Below are positions 1 to 7,409 of a stretch of 24,272 nt of DNA, one piece after another. Every line of letters begins with the position of its first letter. The stretch's first letter is position 1. A program made the position numbers and the translations under genes. The notes under the pieces are model-generated. The model did not search any database. It worked only from the letters and a program-made list of their open reading frames with translations, and was not told where the DNA came from. Source of the stretch: Bacillota bacterium (GTDB taxonomy: Bacteria; Bacillota_A; Clostridia; Peptostreptococcales; Anaerovoracaceae); assembly GCA_017437925.1 (NCBI GenBank), contig JAFRWQ010000157.1:1-24272 (forward strand), in the 5' to 3' direction.

Positions 1-131
<131 letters not shown>

Positions 132-1151
132 CTATTTGGTGTTCTCGTATATGAAGCGGGTCCAGGTGGGATAGAACCTGGCGTAAAGGTGTGTGTTGTC
201 TCCGGTGTAGTCCTGGCTCAGGTTGCCCTCGCCGTCGTCAAACAAGGGATTTCCGTCGATGAACATGATCTTGGTGCCGTCGGTGAGTCCCTTTATGAGT
301 TCGTTGAGGCTGTCGATCTTGCCGTTGTTGTATATCTTGTCCCTGCGGGATCTATCGTAGGTGACGTGAAGGTTCGCAAGAAGGTAGATGTCGGCCTGGG
401 GCTGGTTGGCCTTTACTATGTCCAAAAGCTCGGAATAATGGGCAATGACGTCTTCCTGCTTATAGCCCAGTTCATTGATGCCCAGACCTATGTATATCCT
501 GTCGAAGCTGCCCAGCTCGAGAAGTTCGGCGAGGCTTATCTTGCCGAATCCGTTGACCTCAAGATCGTCATTGTCGTAGTTGTATACGCTGAGTCCGGTA
601 TTGCAGAAGGCTGTGGGCTCTCCCACATTGCCGTATTCGACTATGCCTACGCTCCTGGAATCGCCTATGAAGAGGGAGTCGTTGAAATAGCCCCCGAAGA
701 GGTCCTTCTTTTCCCTGCCGTCCTCGCCTGTGTAGATATAGGGCTCGTCAAGCGGATAGCCATCGGGCTTTGCCGAGACCGGAGCGGGCGGGACAGCGTC
801 GGAAGGAACAGCGGGTTCCTGAGTTTGGGAGGTCTCCCCGGTCTTTTCGGAGCCGGTCTGAACTTCGGATACCTGTCCGCTCTGCTTTGCGTCGCTGCTA
901 TTGCCTGCTTCGGGGCTTTGCGCGTGAGTGTTTTCGGCAGACTTCTGGGACTTCTCATCCTTTTCGGGTGCTGCCTGGGCCTCCTTTACTTCCGCGCTTT
1001 CTGCCGGCTTTGAAGTCTCGGACTCTGCAGGAGCGGCCTGCGCGGTTTCAGACTTGATATCCTGTTTCGCGGGAGCGTCCCCTCCGCAGCCGCTTAAAAC
1101 AAGGATCGTTGACAGTAATATTATTATGATTAGCTTAGAATTGATCTTCAT
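132..1151 (-). CDS. SGNH/GDSL-type secreted lipoprotein (partner of MBOAT acyltransferase)
   Basis: Seen: 339 residues. The N-terminus is a basic, hydrophobic lipoprotein signal with lipobox L19-S20-G21-C22. Residues 23 to about 125 are a low-complexity A/E/K/S/P-rich linker. The globular domain (about 135-339) has a G163-D164-S165 nucleophile block, G224-I-N-E block and a terminal D318-N-T-H321 block, matching the Ser-Asp-His triad layout of SGNH esterases and acetyltransferases. Known: such proteins pair with MBOAT membrane acyltransferases (AlgI/AlgX, PatA/PatB, DltB/DltD) to move acyl groups to an extracellular polymer. Inference: it is tethered to the outer face of the membrane, and the linker lets the catalytic domain reach into the wall. 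It lies 22 bases after the MBOAT gene and 12 bases before tgt. The binding site AAAGGGA is about 11 bases from the ATG, somewhat long. The acceptor is unknown; it could also be an O-acetyl esterase. Confidence 0.85.
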   Translation of the reverse strand: MKINSKLIIIILLSTILVLSGCGGDAPAKQDIKSETAQAAPAESETSKPAESAEVKEAQAAPEKDEKSQKSAENTHAQSPEAGNSSDAKQSGQVSEVQTGSEKTGETSQTQEPAVPSDAVPPAPVSAKPDGYPLDEPYIYTGEDGREKKDLFGGYFNDSLFIGDSRSVGIVEYGNVGEPTAFCNTGLSVYNYDNDDLEVNGFGKISLAELLELGSFDRIYIGLGINELGYKQEDVIAHYSELLDIVKANQPQADIYLLANLHVTYDRSRRDKIYNNGKIDSLNELIKGLTDGTKIMFIDGNPLFDDGEGNLSQDYTGDNTHLYARFYPTWTRFIYENTK

Positions 1152-1173
1152 TGAACAGTTTGTCCCTTTTGAA

Positions 1174-2565
1174 TCAGAATCTGAAATACATGAACGGATC
1201 GTTGGATCCCTTATAAATGCAGTAGCCCGACAGAGCGGCGCAGCCGGCGCAGACCAGCCAGAACCACTTCCTGCTTCCCCACTTTTCGTAGACCTTAAAC
1301 GGAAGCTCCGTCGAAAGCGCTATGCCGATGAGAAGTATCCACCAATAGGTCTTTCCGTACTTGAGCCAGTCCCCTTCCATCACGTTGACCGAAGTGCCTC
1401 CGAAAAGCCTTGACAGGCAGGTCATGAGGTCTTTTGACCTTTCGATGGCGAATACCGTCCAGCTTAAGGGGATCAGAAGCGCCATATATATGTGACCGAC
1501 GACCCTGTGCTTATCAAGAAAGTCTTTAAGGCCGAGCTTTTCCACGGTCATCACGGCGAAGAGAAGTATGCCCCAGATCAGGAAGTTCCACGAAGCGCCG
1601 TGCCACATTCCGGTGAGCAGCCAGACCACGAAGAGATTGATCACGGTGCGGCTCAGACCCTTTTTGCTTCCTCCCAGAGGTATGTACACGTAATCTCTGA
1701 ACCAGCTGCCCAGAGTGATGTGCCAGCGCCTCCAGAACTCGGTCATGGAGACCGAAGCATAGGGAGCCCTGAAATTCTCGGGAAGCTCCATGCCTATCAT
1801 CTTGGCGATCCCCATGGCCATCAGCGAGTAGCCCCAGAAATCTAAGTAAAGCTGCAGGCTGTAGCCGATGACGCCCATCCATGCAAGGGCTGTGGAGACC
1901 GAATCGTAGCCTATGGTCTTAACGTCGCTGAACAGATTGCCCAGCTGGTGGGCAAGGAATACCTTGAAGGTGAGGCCGAACACGAAGAGCTTGAGACCCT
2001 CGAGGAGAGGACCCATGGCGGGCTCTGAATCCTTTATCTGCGGGCCAAGATCGCCGTATCTGGTGATGGGTCCCGACATGAACTTCGGGAAATACATCAC
2101 ATAAGCAAGAAAACTTATCGGATCTGTCTCGGCCTTTATCCTGCCCTTGTACACATCCACGACATACGAGATGAAGGTGAAGGTATAAAAACTGATACCG
2201 ATGGGAAGGTCAACCTGATACTTGCCCGGGTCGATGCCCAGGACCGCAGGTATAAACGGCAGGCTCCCGATGAATAGCGCGGTGTACTTGAAGGTCAGCA
2301 GAGTAATGACGTTCCAGGCTACGCCTGCCAGGAAGACGAGTCCCCTGTTGGGCGATTCCTCCAGAGCCATGGCAATTATGTAATTGAAAAGCGCCGACAG
2401 CAGCAGCAGGAACGCGGACCAGGGCTGCTCTATGATGCAGAGCAGATAAAAGCCGATGCTGGCCGCGCACAGCCAGTACTTTCTCGATCTCGTCGACAGA
2501 TTGACGTATACCGCCACGAAGACCGGCATGAAAACGATTATGAATTTCGGATCGCTGAAGCTCAT
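1174..2565 (-). CDS. MBOAT family membrane-bound O-acyltransferase (AlgI/DltB-like)
   Basis: Seen: 463 residues, strongly hydrophobic, with about ten or more predicted membrane segments. Family signatures are clear: PIGISFYTF at 121-129, FPKFMSGPITRY at 159-170, FWRRWHITLGSWFRDYVYIPLGG at 277-299 and GMWHGASWNFLIWG at 319-332. H282 and the invariant H322 are the expected active-site histidines. Known: these enzymes pass acyl groups, usually acetyl, across the membrane to extracellular polysaccharide through an SGNH partner. Inference: with the downstream lipoprotein it forms an O-acylation system for a cell-wall or capsular glycan. Length is normal for the AlgI branch, and no genes of a teichoic acid D-alanylation operon (dltA, dltC) are nearby, so DltB itself is unlikely. 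The start is supported by AGGTGAG about seven bases upstream. First gene of the MBOAT-SGNH-tgt transcription unit. Confidence 0.92.
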   Translation of the reverse strand: MSFSDPKFIIVFMPVFVAVYVNLSTRSRKYWLCAASIGFYLLCIIEQPWSAFLLLLSALFNYIIAMALEESPNRGLVFLAGVAWNVITLLTFKYTALFIGSLPFIPAVLGIDPGKYQVDLPIGISFYTFTFISYVVDVYKGRIKAETDPISFLAYVMYFPKFMSGPITRYGDLGPQIKDSEPAMGPLLEGLKLFVFGLTFKVFLAHQLGNLFSDVKTIGYDSVSTALAWMGVIGYSLQLYLDFWGYSLMAMGIAKMIGMELPENFRAPYASVSMTEFWRRWHITLGSWFRDYVYIPLGGSKKGLSRTVINLFVVWLLTGMWHGASWNFLIWGILLFAVMTVEKLGLKDFLDKHRVVGHIYMALLIPLSWTVFAIERSKDLMTCLSRLFGGTSVNVMEGDWLKYGKTYWWILLIGIALSTELPFKVYEKWGSRKWFWLVCAGCAALSGYCIYKGSNDPFMYFRF

Positions 2566-2613
2566 TTTATCTCACCTGAGTGTCTTTAACCGCATCGGAC
2601 CTATATCTTGGAT

Positions 2614-2628
2614 ATAAGCGCCGCTTAT
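2614..2628. promoter_or_regulatory. 15-bp perfect inverted repeat, possible operator
   Basis: ATAAGCG-C-CGCTTAT is a perfect inverted repeat with a one-base centre. It abuts and partly overlaps the candidate -10 element (2627-2632), so it covers the expected transcription start of the MBOAT operon. This is a typical repressor position. A second, overlapping short palindrome, GCTTA-TT-TAAGC, covers 2623-2634. The binding protein is unknown; a 5' UTR hairpin is the alternative. Confidence 0.4.
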
Positions 2629-2656
2629 TTAAGCAGACTTGCACAATATATGACAA
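2627..2656 (-). promoter_or_regulatory. Candidate sigma-70-type promoter for MBOAT-SGNH-tgt
   Basis: Read on the minus strand, TTGTCA (2656-2651) and TTAAAT (2632-2627) are separated by 18 bases, about 60 bases upstream of the MBOAT start. The surrounding AT-rich stretch and the terminator of the previous operon immediately upstream support a new transcription start here. The -10 is imperfect, so this is a candidate only. Confidence 0.38.
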
Positions 2657-2680
2657 TATACTATATCATATCCGGGGCAT

Positions 2681-2710
2681 AAAAAGAAGAGCGAAAGCGC
2701 GGTTCCGCTC
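2681..2710 (-). terminator. Rho-independent terminator ending the ruvC-nitroreductase operon
   Basis: On the minus strand GAGCG and CGCTC (2710-2706 and 2693-2689) form a stem around a GC-containing loop that can pair further. It is followed by TTCTTTTT. It lies 22 bases past the nitroreductase stop. The plus strand shows an ATTTTATTTTTG run after the same stem, but no plus-strand gene needs it. Confidence 0.6.
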
Positions 2711-2732
2711 CCCATTTTATTTTTGTTTGCGT

Positions 2733-3512
2733 CTATTCCTCGTATGGGCTCGACAGCAAGTCGGCGAACATCTCTTTCACATTGAAGGCTCTGTCGAAGG
2801 ACAGCCAGCTGCCCAGCCTTCTGATGTAGTAGCGCTTGATGAACTCCTCCTCGCTCATGACCGGTTCGCCCTTGGAATCTTTGGCGATCAGCGGCGCCAC
2901 CATGTGGTCCAGCTCGCCGTCGGGCATCTCCTTATAGCAGTCTGTGAAAACGATAGGAGCGTCTATGCGGGCACTTCTTTCCTTGGGAGGATTCTTGGGC
3001 CTTCCCATGATCAGCAGCGTGATGGGCATCACGTATTTGGGAAGCTTCAGAGTCTCCTTGACTTCCTTGTAGTTGGTGATGATGTCGGCTATGAAGCAGG
3101 AGCTTATGCCCATGGACTGGGCCGCTATCACCATGTTCTCGGCGGCAAGTACCGCGTCGATCTCGCAGAGCAGTATTTCGTCTTCTCTGGGATAGTTGAT
3201 GGGAGCTCCCATGCTTTTAACGTGCTTTCTGAAGAGCCTGAACCAGCGGCTGAAGTCGGAGAGCACCACGTAGACCCCGGGAGCGTCCTCTATGAACTTC
3301 TGATTGTCGCACCATTTGGCGACCTTTTTCTTAAGCTCCGGATCTCTCACATCTATGAGGGCGAATTTGGACATCTTTCCCCCGTTGGGAGCCCTGAGGG
3401 CTGCAGAAGTGATTATCGCCCTCTCCTCTTCGGTCATGGAGTCAGGTATATACGATCTGCAGGAGGTCCTCTCCTCTATGATCCTTATGGTCTCGTTGAT
3501 GTATTCCGCCAT
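2733..3512 (-). CDS. Nitroreductase family FMN-dependent oxidoreductase
   Basis: Seen: 259 residues. Motifs of the nitroreductase fold occur in order: the basic N-terminal R15-T-S-C-R19 phosphate-binding segment, R40-A-P-N-G-G (the usual S-A-P-S-G-G-N position), the helix CEIDAVLAAENMVIAAQSMG at 116-135 followed by I-S-S-C-F-I, and G170-R-P-x-N-P-P. Known: the family binds FMN at a dimer interface and uses NAD(P)H or other donors to reduce nitro groups, quinones, flavins or other small molecules. Some members are dehalogenases or assist cofactor pathways. Residues after about 200 form an extension that is not part of the core. It is the last gene of the operon, 28 bases after the ATC-hydrolase-like gene, with a terminator just behind. 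The substrate cannot be told from sequence; operon context suggests it acts on the same substrate family as the upstream flavoprotein. Confidence 0.85.
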   Translation of the reverse strand: MAEYINETIRIIEERTSCRSYIPDSMTEEERAIITSAALRAPNGGKMSKFALIDVRDPELKKKVAKWCDNQKFIEDAPGVYVVLSDFSRWFRLFRKHVKSMGAPINYPREDEILLCEIDAVLAAENMVIAAQSMGISSCFIADIITNYKEVKETLKLPKYVMPITLLIMGRPKNPPKERSARIDAPIVFTDCYKEMPDGELDHMVAPLIAKDSKGEPVMSEEEFIKRYYIRRLGSWLSFDRAFNVKEMFADLLSSPYEE

Positions 3513-3540
3513 GTCTGTCCTTTCGGGGCCTCGGCCCTCA

Positions 3541-4227
3541 TCAGCGCTGAATGCTGTCGTAATCGTTGTTTTTCAGTTCTTCAAGAAGCTCGAACGCTTC
3601 GCTCCCCAGCCTCTGCTTTATATCTTCCTTGATCTTTCCGAGGGTTTCGGGACAGATCTGCGAGACGATGCGGCAGAACATCTGGTAAACGTCGCCGCTG
3701 TGCCAGGTCATGTCCTTCTTTTCGGGAGCCCTGCCTTTGAGCCTTTCCGAGCAGGTCTCAAGGGTCTTTTCGTTTATCTCGGGACTTCTGAAATAAAAGA
3801 CGCAGGTGCCGTTCTCGTGCATGTTGCCGCCGTAGCGATAGTCCAGCAGAGGGTTAAAGCCCCTTACGACCGCAGCGTCTATCTCCCTGCAGTAGAGCTT
3901 CGCGCAGTCCATGCTGCCGCAATCCTTAAAGGCGCTTGCCCAGGGGCATTTCCACTGGGTCTCGTGTATAAGGCCTTCGGAAGCTTCGTAACTCCCATCG
4001 TAGCCTCCGGGAGTAGTGAGAAGCTCGCCGTAGGCGAAGTAGGAGGTAAAGTCCGGGGGATTGCCGTCTCTTAAGGCTCTCAGTGCCATTCTGCGGCCCC
4101 TTCTCTCGCCGTAAGCCCTTTCTGCCATGAGGAAGGCCGCGCGTCCCTGAGCCTCTCCCAGAGCCTCCGTGAGGCCATTGTAAAAGGCGGTGAGTATGTT
4201 TGCGTGGTGAACTTCGCTGAGCTTCAT
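3541..4227 (-). CDS. L-2-amino-thiazoline-4-carboxylate (ATC) hydrolase-like protein
   Basis: Seen: 228 residues, soluble, no signal peptide. The core carries K93-C-P-W, then C103-G-x-x-D-C108-x-x-x-Y-C113-x-x-I-D, R-G-F-N-P at 122-126 and C142-V-F-Y-F. Known: this Cys/Asp pattern is characteristic of the family named after the L-2-amino-thiazoline-4-carboxylic acid hydrolase of Pseudomonas, which opens a thiazoline ring on the way to cysteine. Most members have not been tested and many occur next to oxidoreductases. Inference: here it sits between a [2Fe-2S] protein (4-base gap upstream) and a nitroreductase (28-base gap), so it more likely processes an intermediate of that redox pathway than makes cysteine. 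The family assignment is from motif memory and is moderate; the specific activity is unproven. Confidence 0.62.
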   Translation of the reverse strand: MKLSEVHHANILTAFYNGLTEALGEAQGRAAFLMAERAYGERRGRRMALRALRDGNPPDFTSYFAYGELLTTPGGYDGSYEASEGLIHETQWKCPWASAFKDCGSMDCAKLYCREIDAAVVRGFNPLLDYRYGGNMHENGTCVFYFRSPEINEKTLETCSERLKGRAPEKKDMTWHSGDVYQMFCRIVSQICPETLGKIKEDIKQRLGSEAFELLEELKNNDYDSIQR

Positions 4228-4231
4228 CCCT

Positions 4232-4534
4232 TTACCTCGGTTCGCAGATGAGGTCTCTTACGACCTTGTCGTTATAGGGCTCGATGACCATCTCGTCCTC
4301 AAGGGCTTCTCTTCCGCAGGCGAGGCAGACCTTGCCGTTGACCTTTACAAGGCACTTGCCGCAGGCCTCCTGATGGCAGGCTTCGTGGCGGAAAAAGGCC
4401 AGGGTCGCGTCCTGGGTGTCGTATATGCGCTCAAGCACATCCATCACCGACATGCCTTCTTCGACAGCGACGTTGTAGCCCTCGAAGGTCCCTCCCCTTT
4501 TGATCTTGACAAGTATATTTCTCATTTCGTCCAT
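4232..4534 (-). CDS. Mini [2Fe-2S] protein equal to the N-terminal domain of FrdB/SdhB
   Basis: Seen: 100 residues. Cysteines are spaced C53-x4-C58-x2-C61-x11-C73, the exact plant-ferredoxin-type pattern of the N-terminal domain of fumarate reductase/succinate dehydrogenase iron-sulfur subunits, in the context E-A-C-G-K-C and N-G-K-x-C-L-A-C. The protein ends with V-V-R-D-L-I-C, where SdhB normally has the V-x-R-D-L-V-x-D hinge. The C-terminal domain with [4Fe-4S] and [3Fe-4S] clusters (about 130 residues) is absent. The stop is followed after four bases by the next gene, so this is not an obvious frameshift: no remaining cysteine-rich domain is visible downstream. Inference: a one-electron relay or docking subunit for the flavoprotein encoded nine bases upstream. 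The start at 4534 gives MDEMRN; an internal ATG four codons on is an alternative. Confidence 0.82.
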   Translation of the reverse strand: MDEMRNILVKIKRGGTFEGYNVAVEEGMSVMDVLERIYDTQDATLAFFRHEACHQEACGKCLVKVNGKVCLACGREALEDEMVIEPYNDKVVRDLICEPR

Positions 4535-4543
4535 GGGAGCCTC

Positions 4544-6301
4544 CTAAGAAGAGTAACTGAGGCGCTTTATTACGGCCTCGACGCTTTCGATGTAGTCGGT
4601 CCTGCCGGCGGGAGCCGCGATCTCTCCCTGCTCCACCGGCTCGAGCCAGACTTTTCCGTCCTTATATCTGGTGGTCTTGAGATATTCGTCGTTGTCGGTA
4701 TAGAAGCAGTCGCTTCTGATGAATACGCCGCGGCTCTCCTTTCTCGCAAGGGAGGACCTGAGTATGCCCAGGCCGCAGGTGATCATCGAGCGGGCTTCCA
4801 GCCAGTCCATCCAGCTGCGGTTGTACTGGGGAGTGTCTATGGTGACGCCCCAGGAATCGAGATCCAGGGCTTCAAGATCCTTTAGGCCCGAGGCCATCTG
4901 GTCTTCGCGCCTTACTATGCCCGCGCTCCTGGAGATTATCGCGCTCACCGTCTTTTTAAGCCTTCTGGGATTGCCCTTTCCCTTGTTCTCAAAGGGCCTC
5001 AGGGCGTCCTTTTCGGCCTCTTCGAGGCAGGCCGGGCAGAGTTCTTTGAGTCCGGCCTTCTTTGCGTAGGCAGCGGCTGTTTTCCCCGCTTCCAGGCCCT
5101 GGACCAGCATCTGGGTGGTCGCCGCGGAGACCCTGTTGGCTCCGAAAGTCCCTCCTGTGCATTCGCCGGCTGCAAAAAGGCCTTCAAGCGTGGTCCTGAA
5201 GGTCTCGTCTATGCTTATGCCTCCGTCGAAGTAGTGGGCGGCCCCGTATACCGGCATGCCCCCGTTATCCTTCAGGTACTTTATCATCTCATTGCAGGTA
5301 CCGGTCTTGAGGAAGGGATAGTGATCCATGAAGGCCTGCTCGTCGGCCTCATCCTTAAACTCAAGGTCAAAGGTGACTCCGCCGTACTCGTCGCCCTTTC
5401 TTTCGTCGTTGACTTCCTTGTACATGGCGTAGCAGAGCAGCATCTTGTTCCACTCGGAGTGGAGCGCGAGATCCACCGCGCTCCTTGGCAGATGCTTTTC
5501 CATGAATTCCTCGCCGTCGCGGTTTTTGAGCCTGAACCAGTCGTTGGTGTGGATGATGTAAGGAAGTATGCTTCCCCTCCACTTGAGCGGGTGGGTGATG
5601 ACGCCGGCGCAGAAGGTAACCATCTCCATGTCGGTCATCTCGGCGCCGGCCCTGATAGCGGCCGCCTGGCCTTCTCCCGCAAGACCCGTGGTGCCCGAGG
5701 TAAAATCATAGCAATTGTGCATTCCGCCGGTGGCGAGCAAGGTCGCGGCCGCGTTGACCGCGAATATCTCTCCGTGTATCAGGTCGAGGAAAAGGGCTCC
5801 TCCTATGGTGCCGTCCTTTGCCTTGAGAAGGTCCAGGAGCGCCGAGTCCTCAATGACCTCGACCTTTCTTTCCTTCAGTATCTTGTAGTAGGTGTCGATG
5901 ATGGTGGACCCCGGAATGCCTATCTCCCTGTCGTCGCCTTTGGGATGCAGATTGCTGTTGTTTTCAACGATCTCCCTTATGACCTGCGGAGCGTTCTCGA
6001 CGTACTGCTTTACCAGCTTTCTGTCTCCCAGATACATTCCTTCGAGGATTATATCCCTGAAAAAGGCCTCTTTGCTGTCGTTTTCGTCGCCTATGCCTAT
6101 GTTCATCGAAGCCATCGATCTTCCGTCGCACATGACGTCGGCGCTGACGTTGGCTCCGGCAAGAAGAGTGGACCCGCTGCGGTTCACCCTGCCCTTGCAG
6201 ACCATGAGCACCTGCGCTCCTTCGTCCGCCGCGGAAACTGCGGCCCTAAGGCCCGCGCCCCCGCTTCCTATGACAAGAACTTCAGTCTTTAATGTTTTCA
6301 T
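4544..6301 (-). CDS. FAD-dependent fumarate-reductase/succinate-dehydrogenase-like flavoprotein
   Basis: Seen: 585 residues. N-terminal Rossmann motif V10-I-G-S-G-G-A-G17. The R-S-G-S-T region (41-45) occupies the place where SdhA/FrdA carry the covalent FAD histidine; no His is there, so FAD is probably non-covalent. Active-site motifs are kept: P272-R273-S-x-V-D (catalytic Arg segment), H356-Y-F-D-G-G, G379-E and G387-A-N-R390, then E-S-R-G at 522-525. Known: this superfamily reduces activated C=C bonds or oxidises succinate; members include fumarate, urocanate and related enoate reductases, and L-aspartate oxidase. No signal peptide, heme motif, FMN-attachment domain or membrane anchor is present, so it looks cytoplasmic. 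Inference: with the mini [2Fe-2S] protein it forms a soluble reductase or dehydrogenase of unknown substrate. The G-A-N-R-V-S-A-A-T segment differs from the usual G-A-N-R-L-G-G-N, hinting at a different substrate. The start has GGAG nine bases upstream. Confidence 0.86.
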   Translation of the reverse strand: MKTLKTEVLVIGSGGAGLRAAVSAADEGAQVLMVCKGRVNRSGSTLLAGANVSADVMCDGRSMASMNIGIGDENDSKEAFFRDIILEGMYLGDRKLVKQYVENAPQVIREIVENNSNLHPKGDDREIGIPGSTIIDTYYKILKERKVEVIEDSALLDLLKAKDGTIGGALFLDLIHGEIFAVNAAATLLATGGMHNCYDFTSGTTGLAGEGQAAAIRAGAEMTDMEMVTFCAGVITHPLKWRGSILPYIIHTNDWFRLKNRDGEEFMEKHLPRSAVDLALHSEWNKMLLCYAMYKEVNDERKGDEYGGVTFDLEFKDEADEQAFMDHYPFLKTGTCNEMIKYLKDNGGMPVYGAAHYFDGGISIDETFRTTLEGLFAAGECTGGTFGANRVSAATTQMLVQGLEAGKTAAAYAKKAGLKELCPACLEEAEKDALRPFENKGKGNPRRLKKTVSAIISRSAGIVRREDQMASGLKDLEALDLDSWGVTIDTPQYNRSWMDWLEARSMITCGLGILRSSLARKESRGVFIRSDCFYTDNDEYLKTTRYKDGKVWLEPVEQGEIAAPAGRTDYIESVEAVIKRLSYSS

Positions 6302-6373
6302 AGCGTTTTACTCCTGTACTTCCTCGTCGAATTCCTTCTCTGATCTGTCGCAGACCGGAAACTCTTTGATAGA

Positions 6374-7408
6374 TCATTCTATGAACATGGCGTCGCCGTA
6401 GGAAAAGAACCTGTAGCGCTCCTTAACGGCGGTATTGTAGACCTCAAGCATCTTCTCCCTGTCGTAGAGGGCGCTGACCAGCATCAGCAGGGTCGATTTG
6501 GGCAGGTGGAAGTTGGTGATGAGGCAGTCGAGCATCCTGAATCTGTAGCCCGGGTAGATAAAGATACCGGTGCTGCCGCTGCCTGCCCTTATGATGCCGT
6601 CCTCCCCCGTCGCGCTCTCCATGGTGCGGCAGGCGGTGGTCCCGACCGAGATGATGCGCCCTCCCTTCGCTTTGGTTTCGTTCATGAGAGCCGCGCATTC
6701 TTCGCTCACCGTGTACTCCTCGATGTGCATGTGGTGGTCTTCGATCTTCTCGGCCTTTACAGGCCTGAAGGTCCCTATCCCGACGTGAAGTGTGAGGAAG
6801 GCTGTGTTTACGCCCATTTGACGGGCCTTATCGAGCAGCTCGGGGGTAAAGTGCAGGCCTGCCGTGGGACAGGCAACAGACCCCTCGTTTTTCGCGTAGA
6901 CTGTCTGGTAGCGCTCCCTGTCGGCTTCGCCGCTCTTTCTTTCGATGTATGGGGGAAGAGGCATGGAGCCCAGCTTTTCAAGGGTATCCATGAAGCTGCC
7001 CTCGCAATTGAAGCGCGCTATGCGGGTCCCGTCGTCGGAGTTGGAGATGATCTCGGCCTTAAGCTCGCCCTTCTCCCCGAAAACAACAGTATCGCCGGGC
7101 CTCAGTCTTTTTCCCGGCCTCACAAGGGTCTCCCAGTCGTTGCCCTCTATCCTCCTGGAAAGCAAAAACTCGATATGAGCCCCGGTGCTTTCCTTGACAC
7201 CGTAGAGTCTTGCCGGTATGACCTTTGAATCGTTAAGGACCAGGCAGTCCCCCGGCCTTAAATACTCCAGAATATCTGAAAAATGTCTGTGCTCAAGCTC
7301 TCCGCTGCTTCTGTGGACGACCAGAAGCCTTGAACCGTCTCTCTTTTCCGCGGGCTGCTGGGCTATGAGCTCCGGCGGGAGCATGTAATCGAAATCGCTG
7401 ACGTTCAT
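6374..7408 (-). CDS. queA: S-adenosylmethionine:tRNA ribosyltransferase-isomerase
   Basis: Seen: 344 residues, full length for the family. It begins with [15 protein letters not shown] and ends with [11 protein letters not shown]. Other hallmark segments are [21 protein letters not shown] (about 50-70), [11 protein letters not shown]-x-G-T-F-R-P and the [12 protein letters not shown] block near the C-terminus. Known: QueA transfers and isomerises the ribosyl part of SAM onto preQ1-34 in tRNA, giving epoxyqueuosine in the cytoplasm. It begins one base after the spoIID-like stop, so translation is probably coupled. The partner enzyme Tgt is encoded at the left edge in a separate transcription unit. 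In frame with queA but beyond its TGA, 21 further sense codons follow before TAA (6373-6308); the protein already ends at the normal family terminus, so they are probably untranslated. Confidence 0.97.
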   Translation of the reverse strand: MNVSDFDYMLPPELIAQQPAEKRDGSRLLVVHRSSGELEHRHFSDILEYLRPGDCLVLNDSKVIPARLYGVKESTGAHIEFLLSRRIEGNDWETLVRPGKRLRPGDTVVFGEKGELKAEIISNSDDGTRIARFNCEGSFMDTLEKLGSMPLPPYIERKSGEADRERYQTVYAKNEGSVACPTAGLHFTPELLDKARQMGVNTAFLTLHVGIGTFRPVKAEKIEDHHMHIEEYTVSEECAALMNETKAKGGRIISVGTTACRTMESATGEDGIIRAGSGSTGIFIYPGYRFRMLDCLITNFHLPKSTLLMLVSALYDREKMLEVYNTAVKERYRFFSYGDAMFIE

Positions 7409-7409
7409 A

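Noticed and set aside
2580..3632. Plus-strand open frame of 350 codons across the MBOAT/nitroreductase boundary
   Set aside because: It runs through a terminator and opposite a clear nitroreductase; the protein has no family features and no ribosome site.
5234..6292. Plus-strand open frame of 352 codons opposite the flavoprotein
   Set aside because: Antisense shadow of a gene with full FAD and active-site motifs; no start signals.
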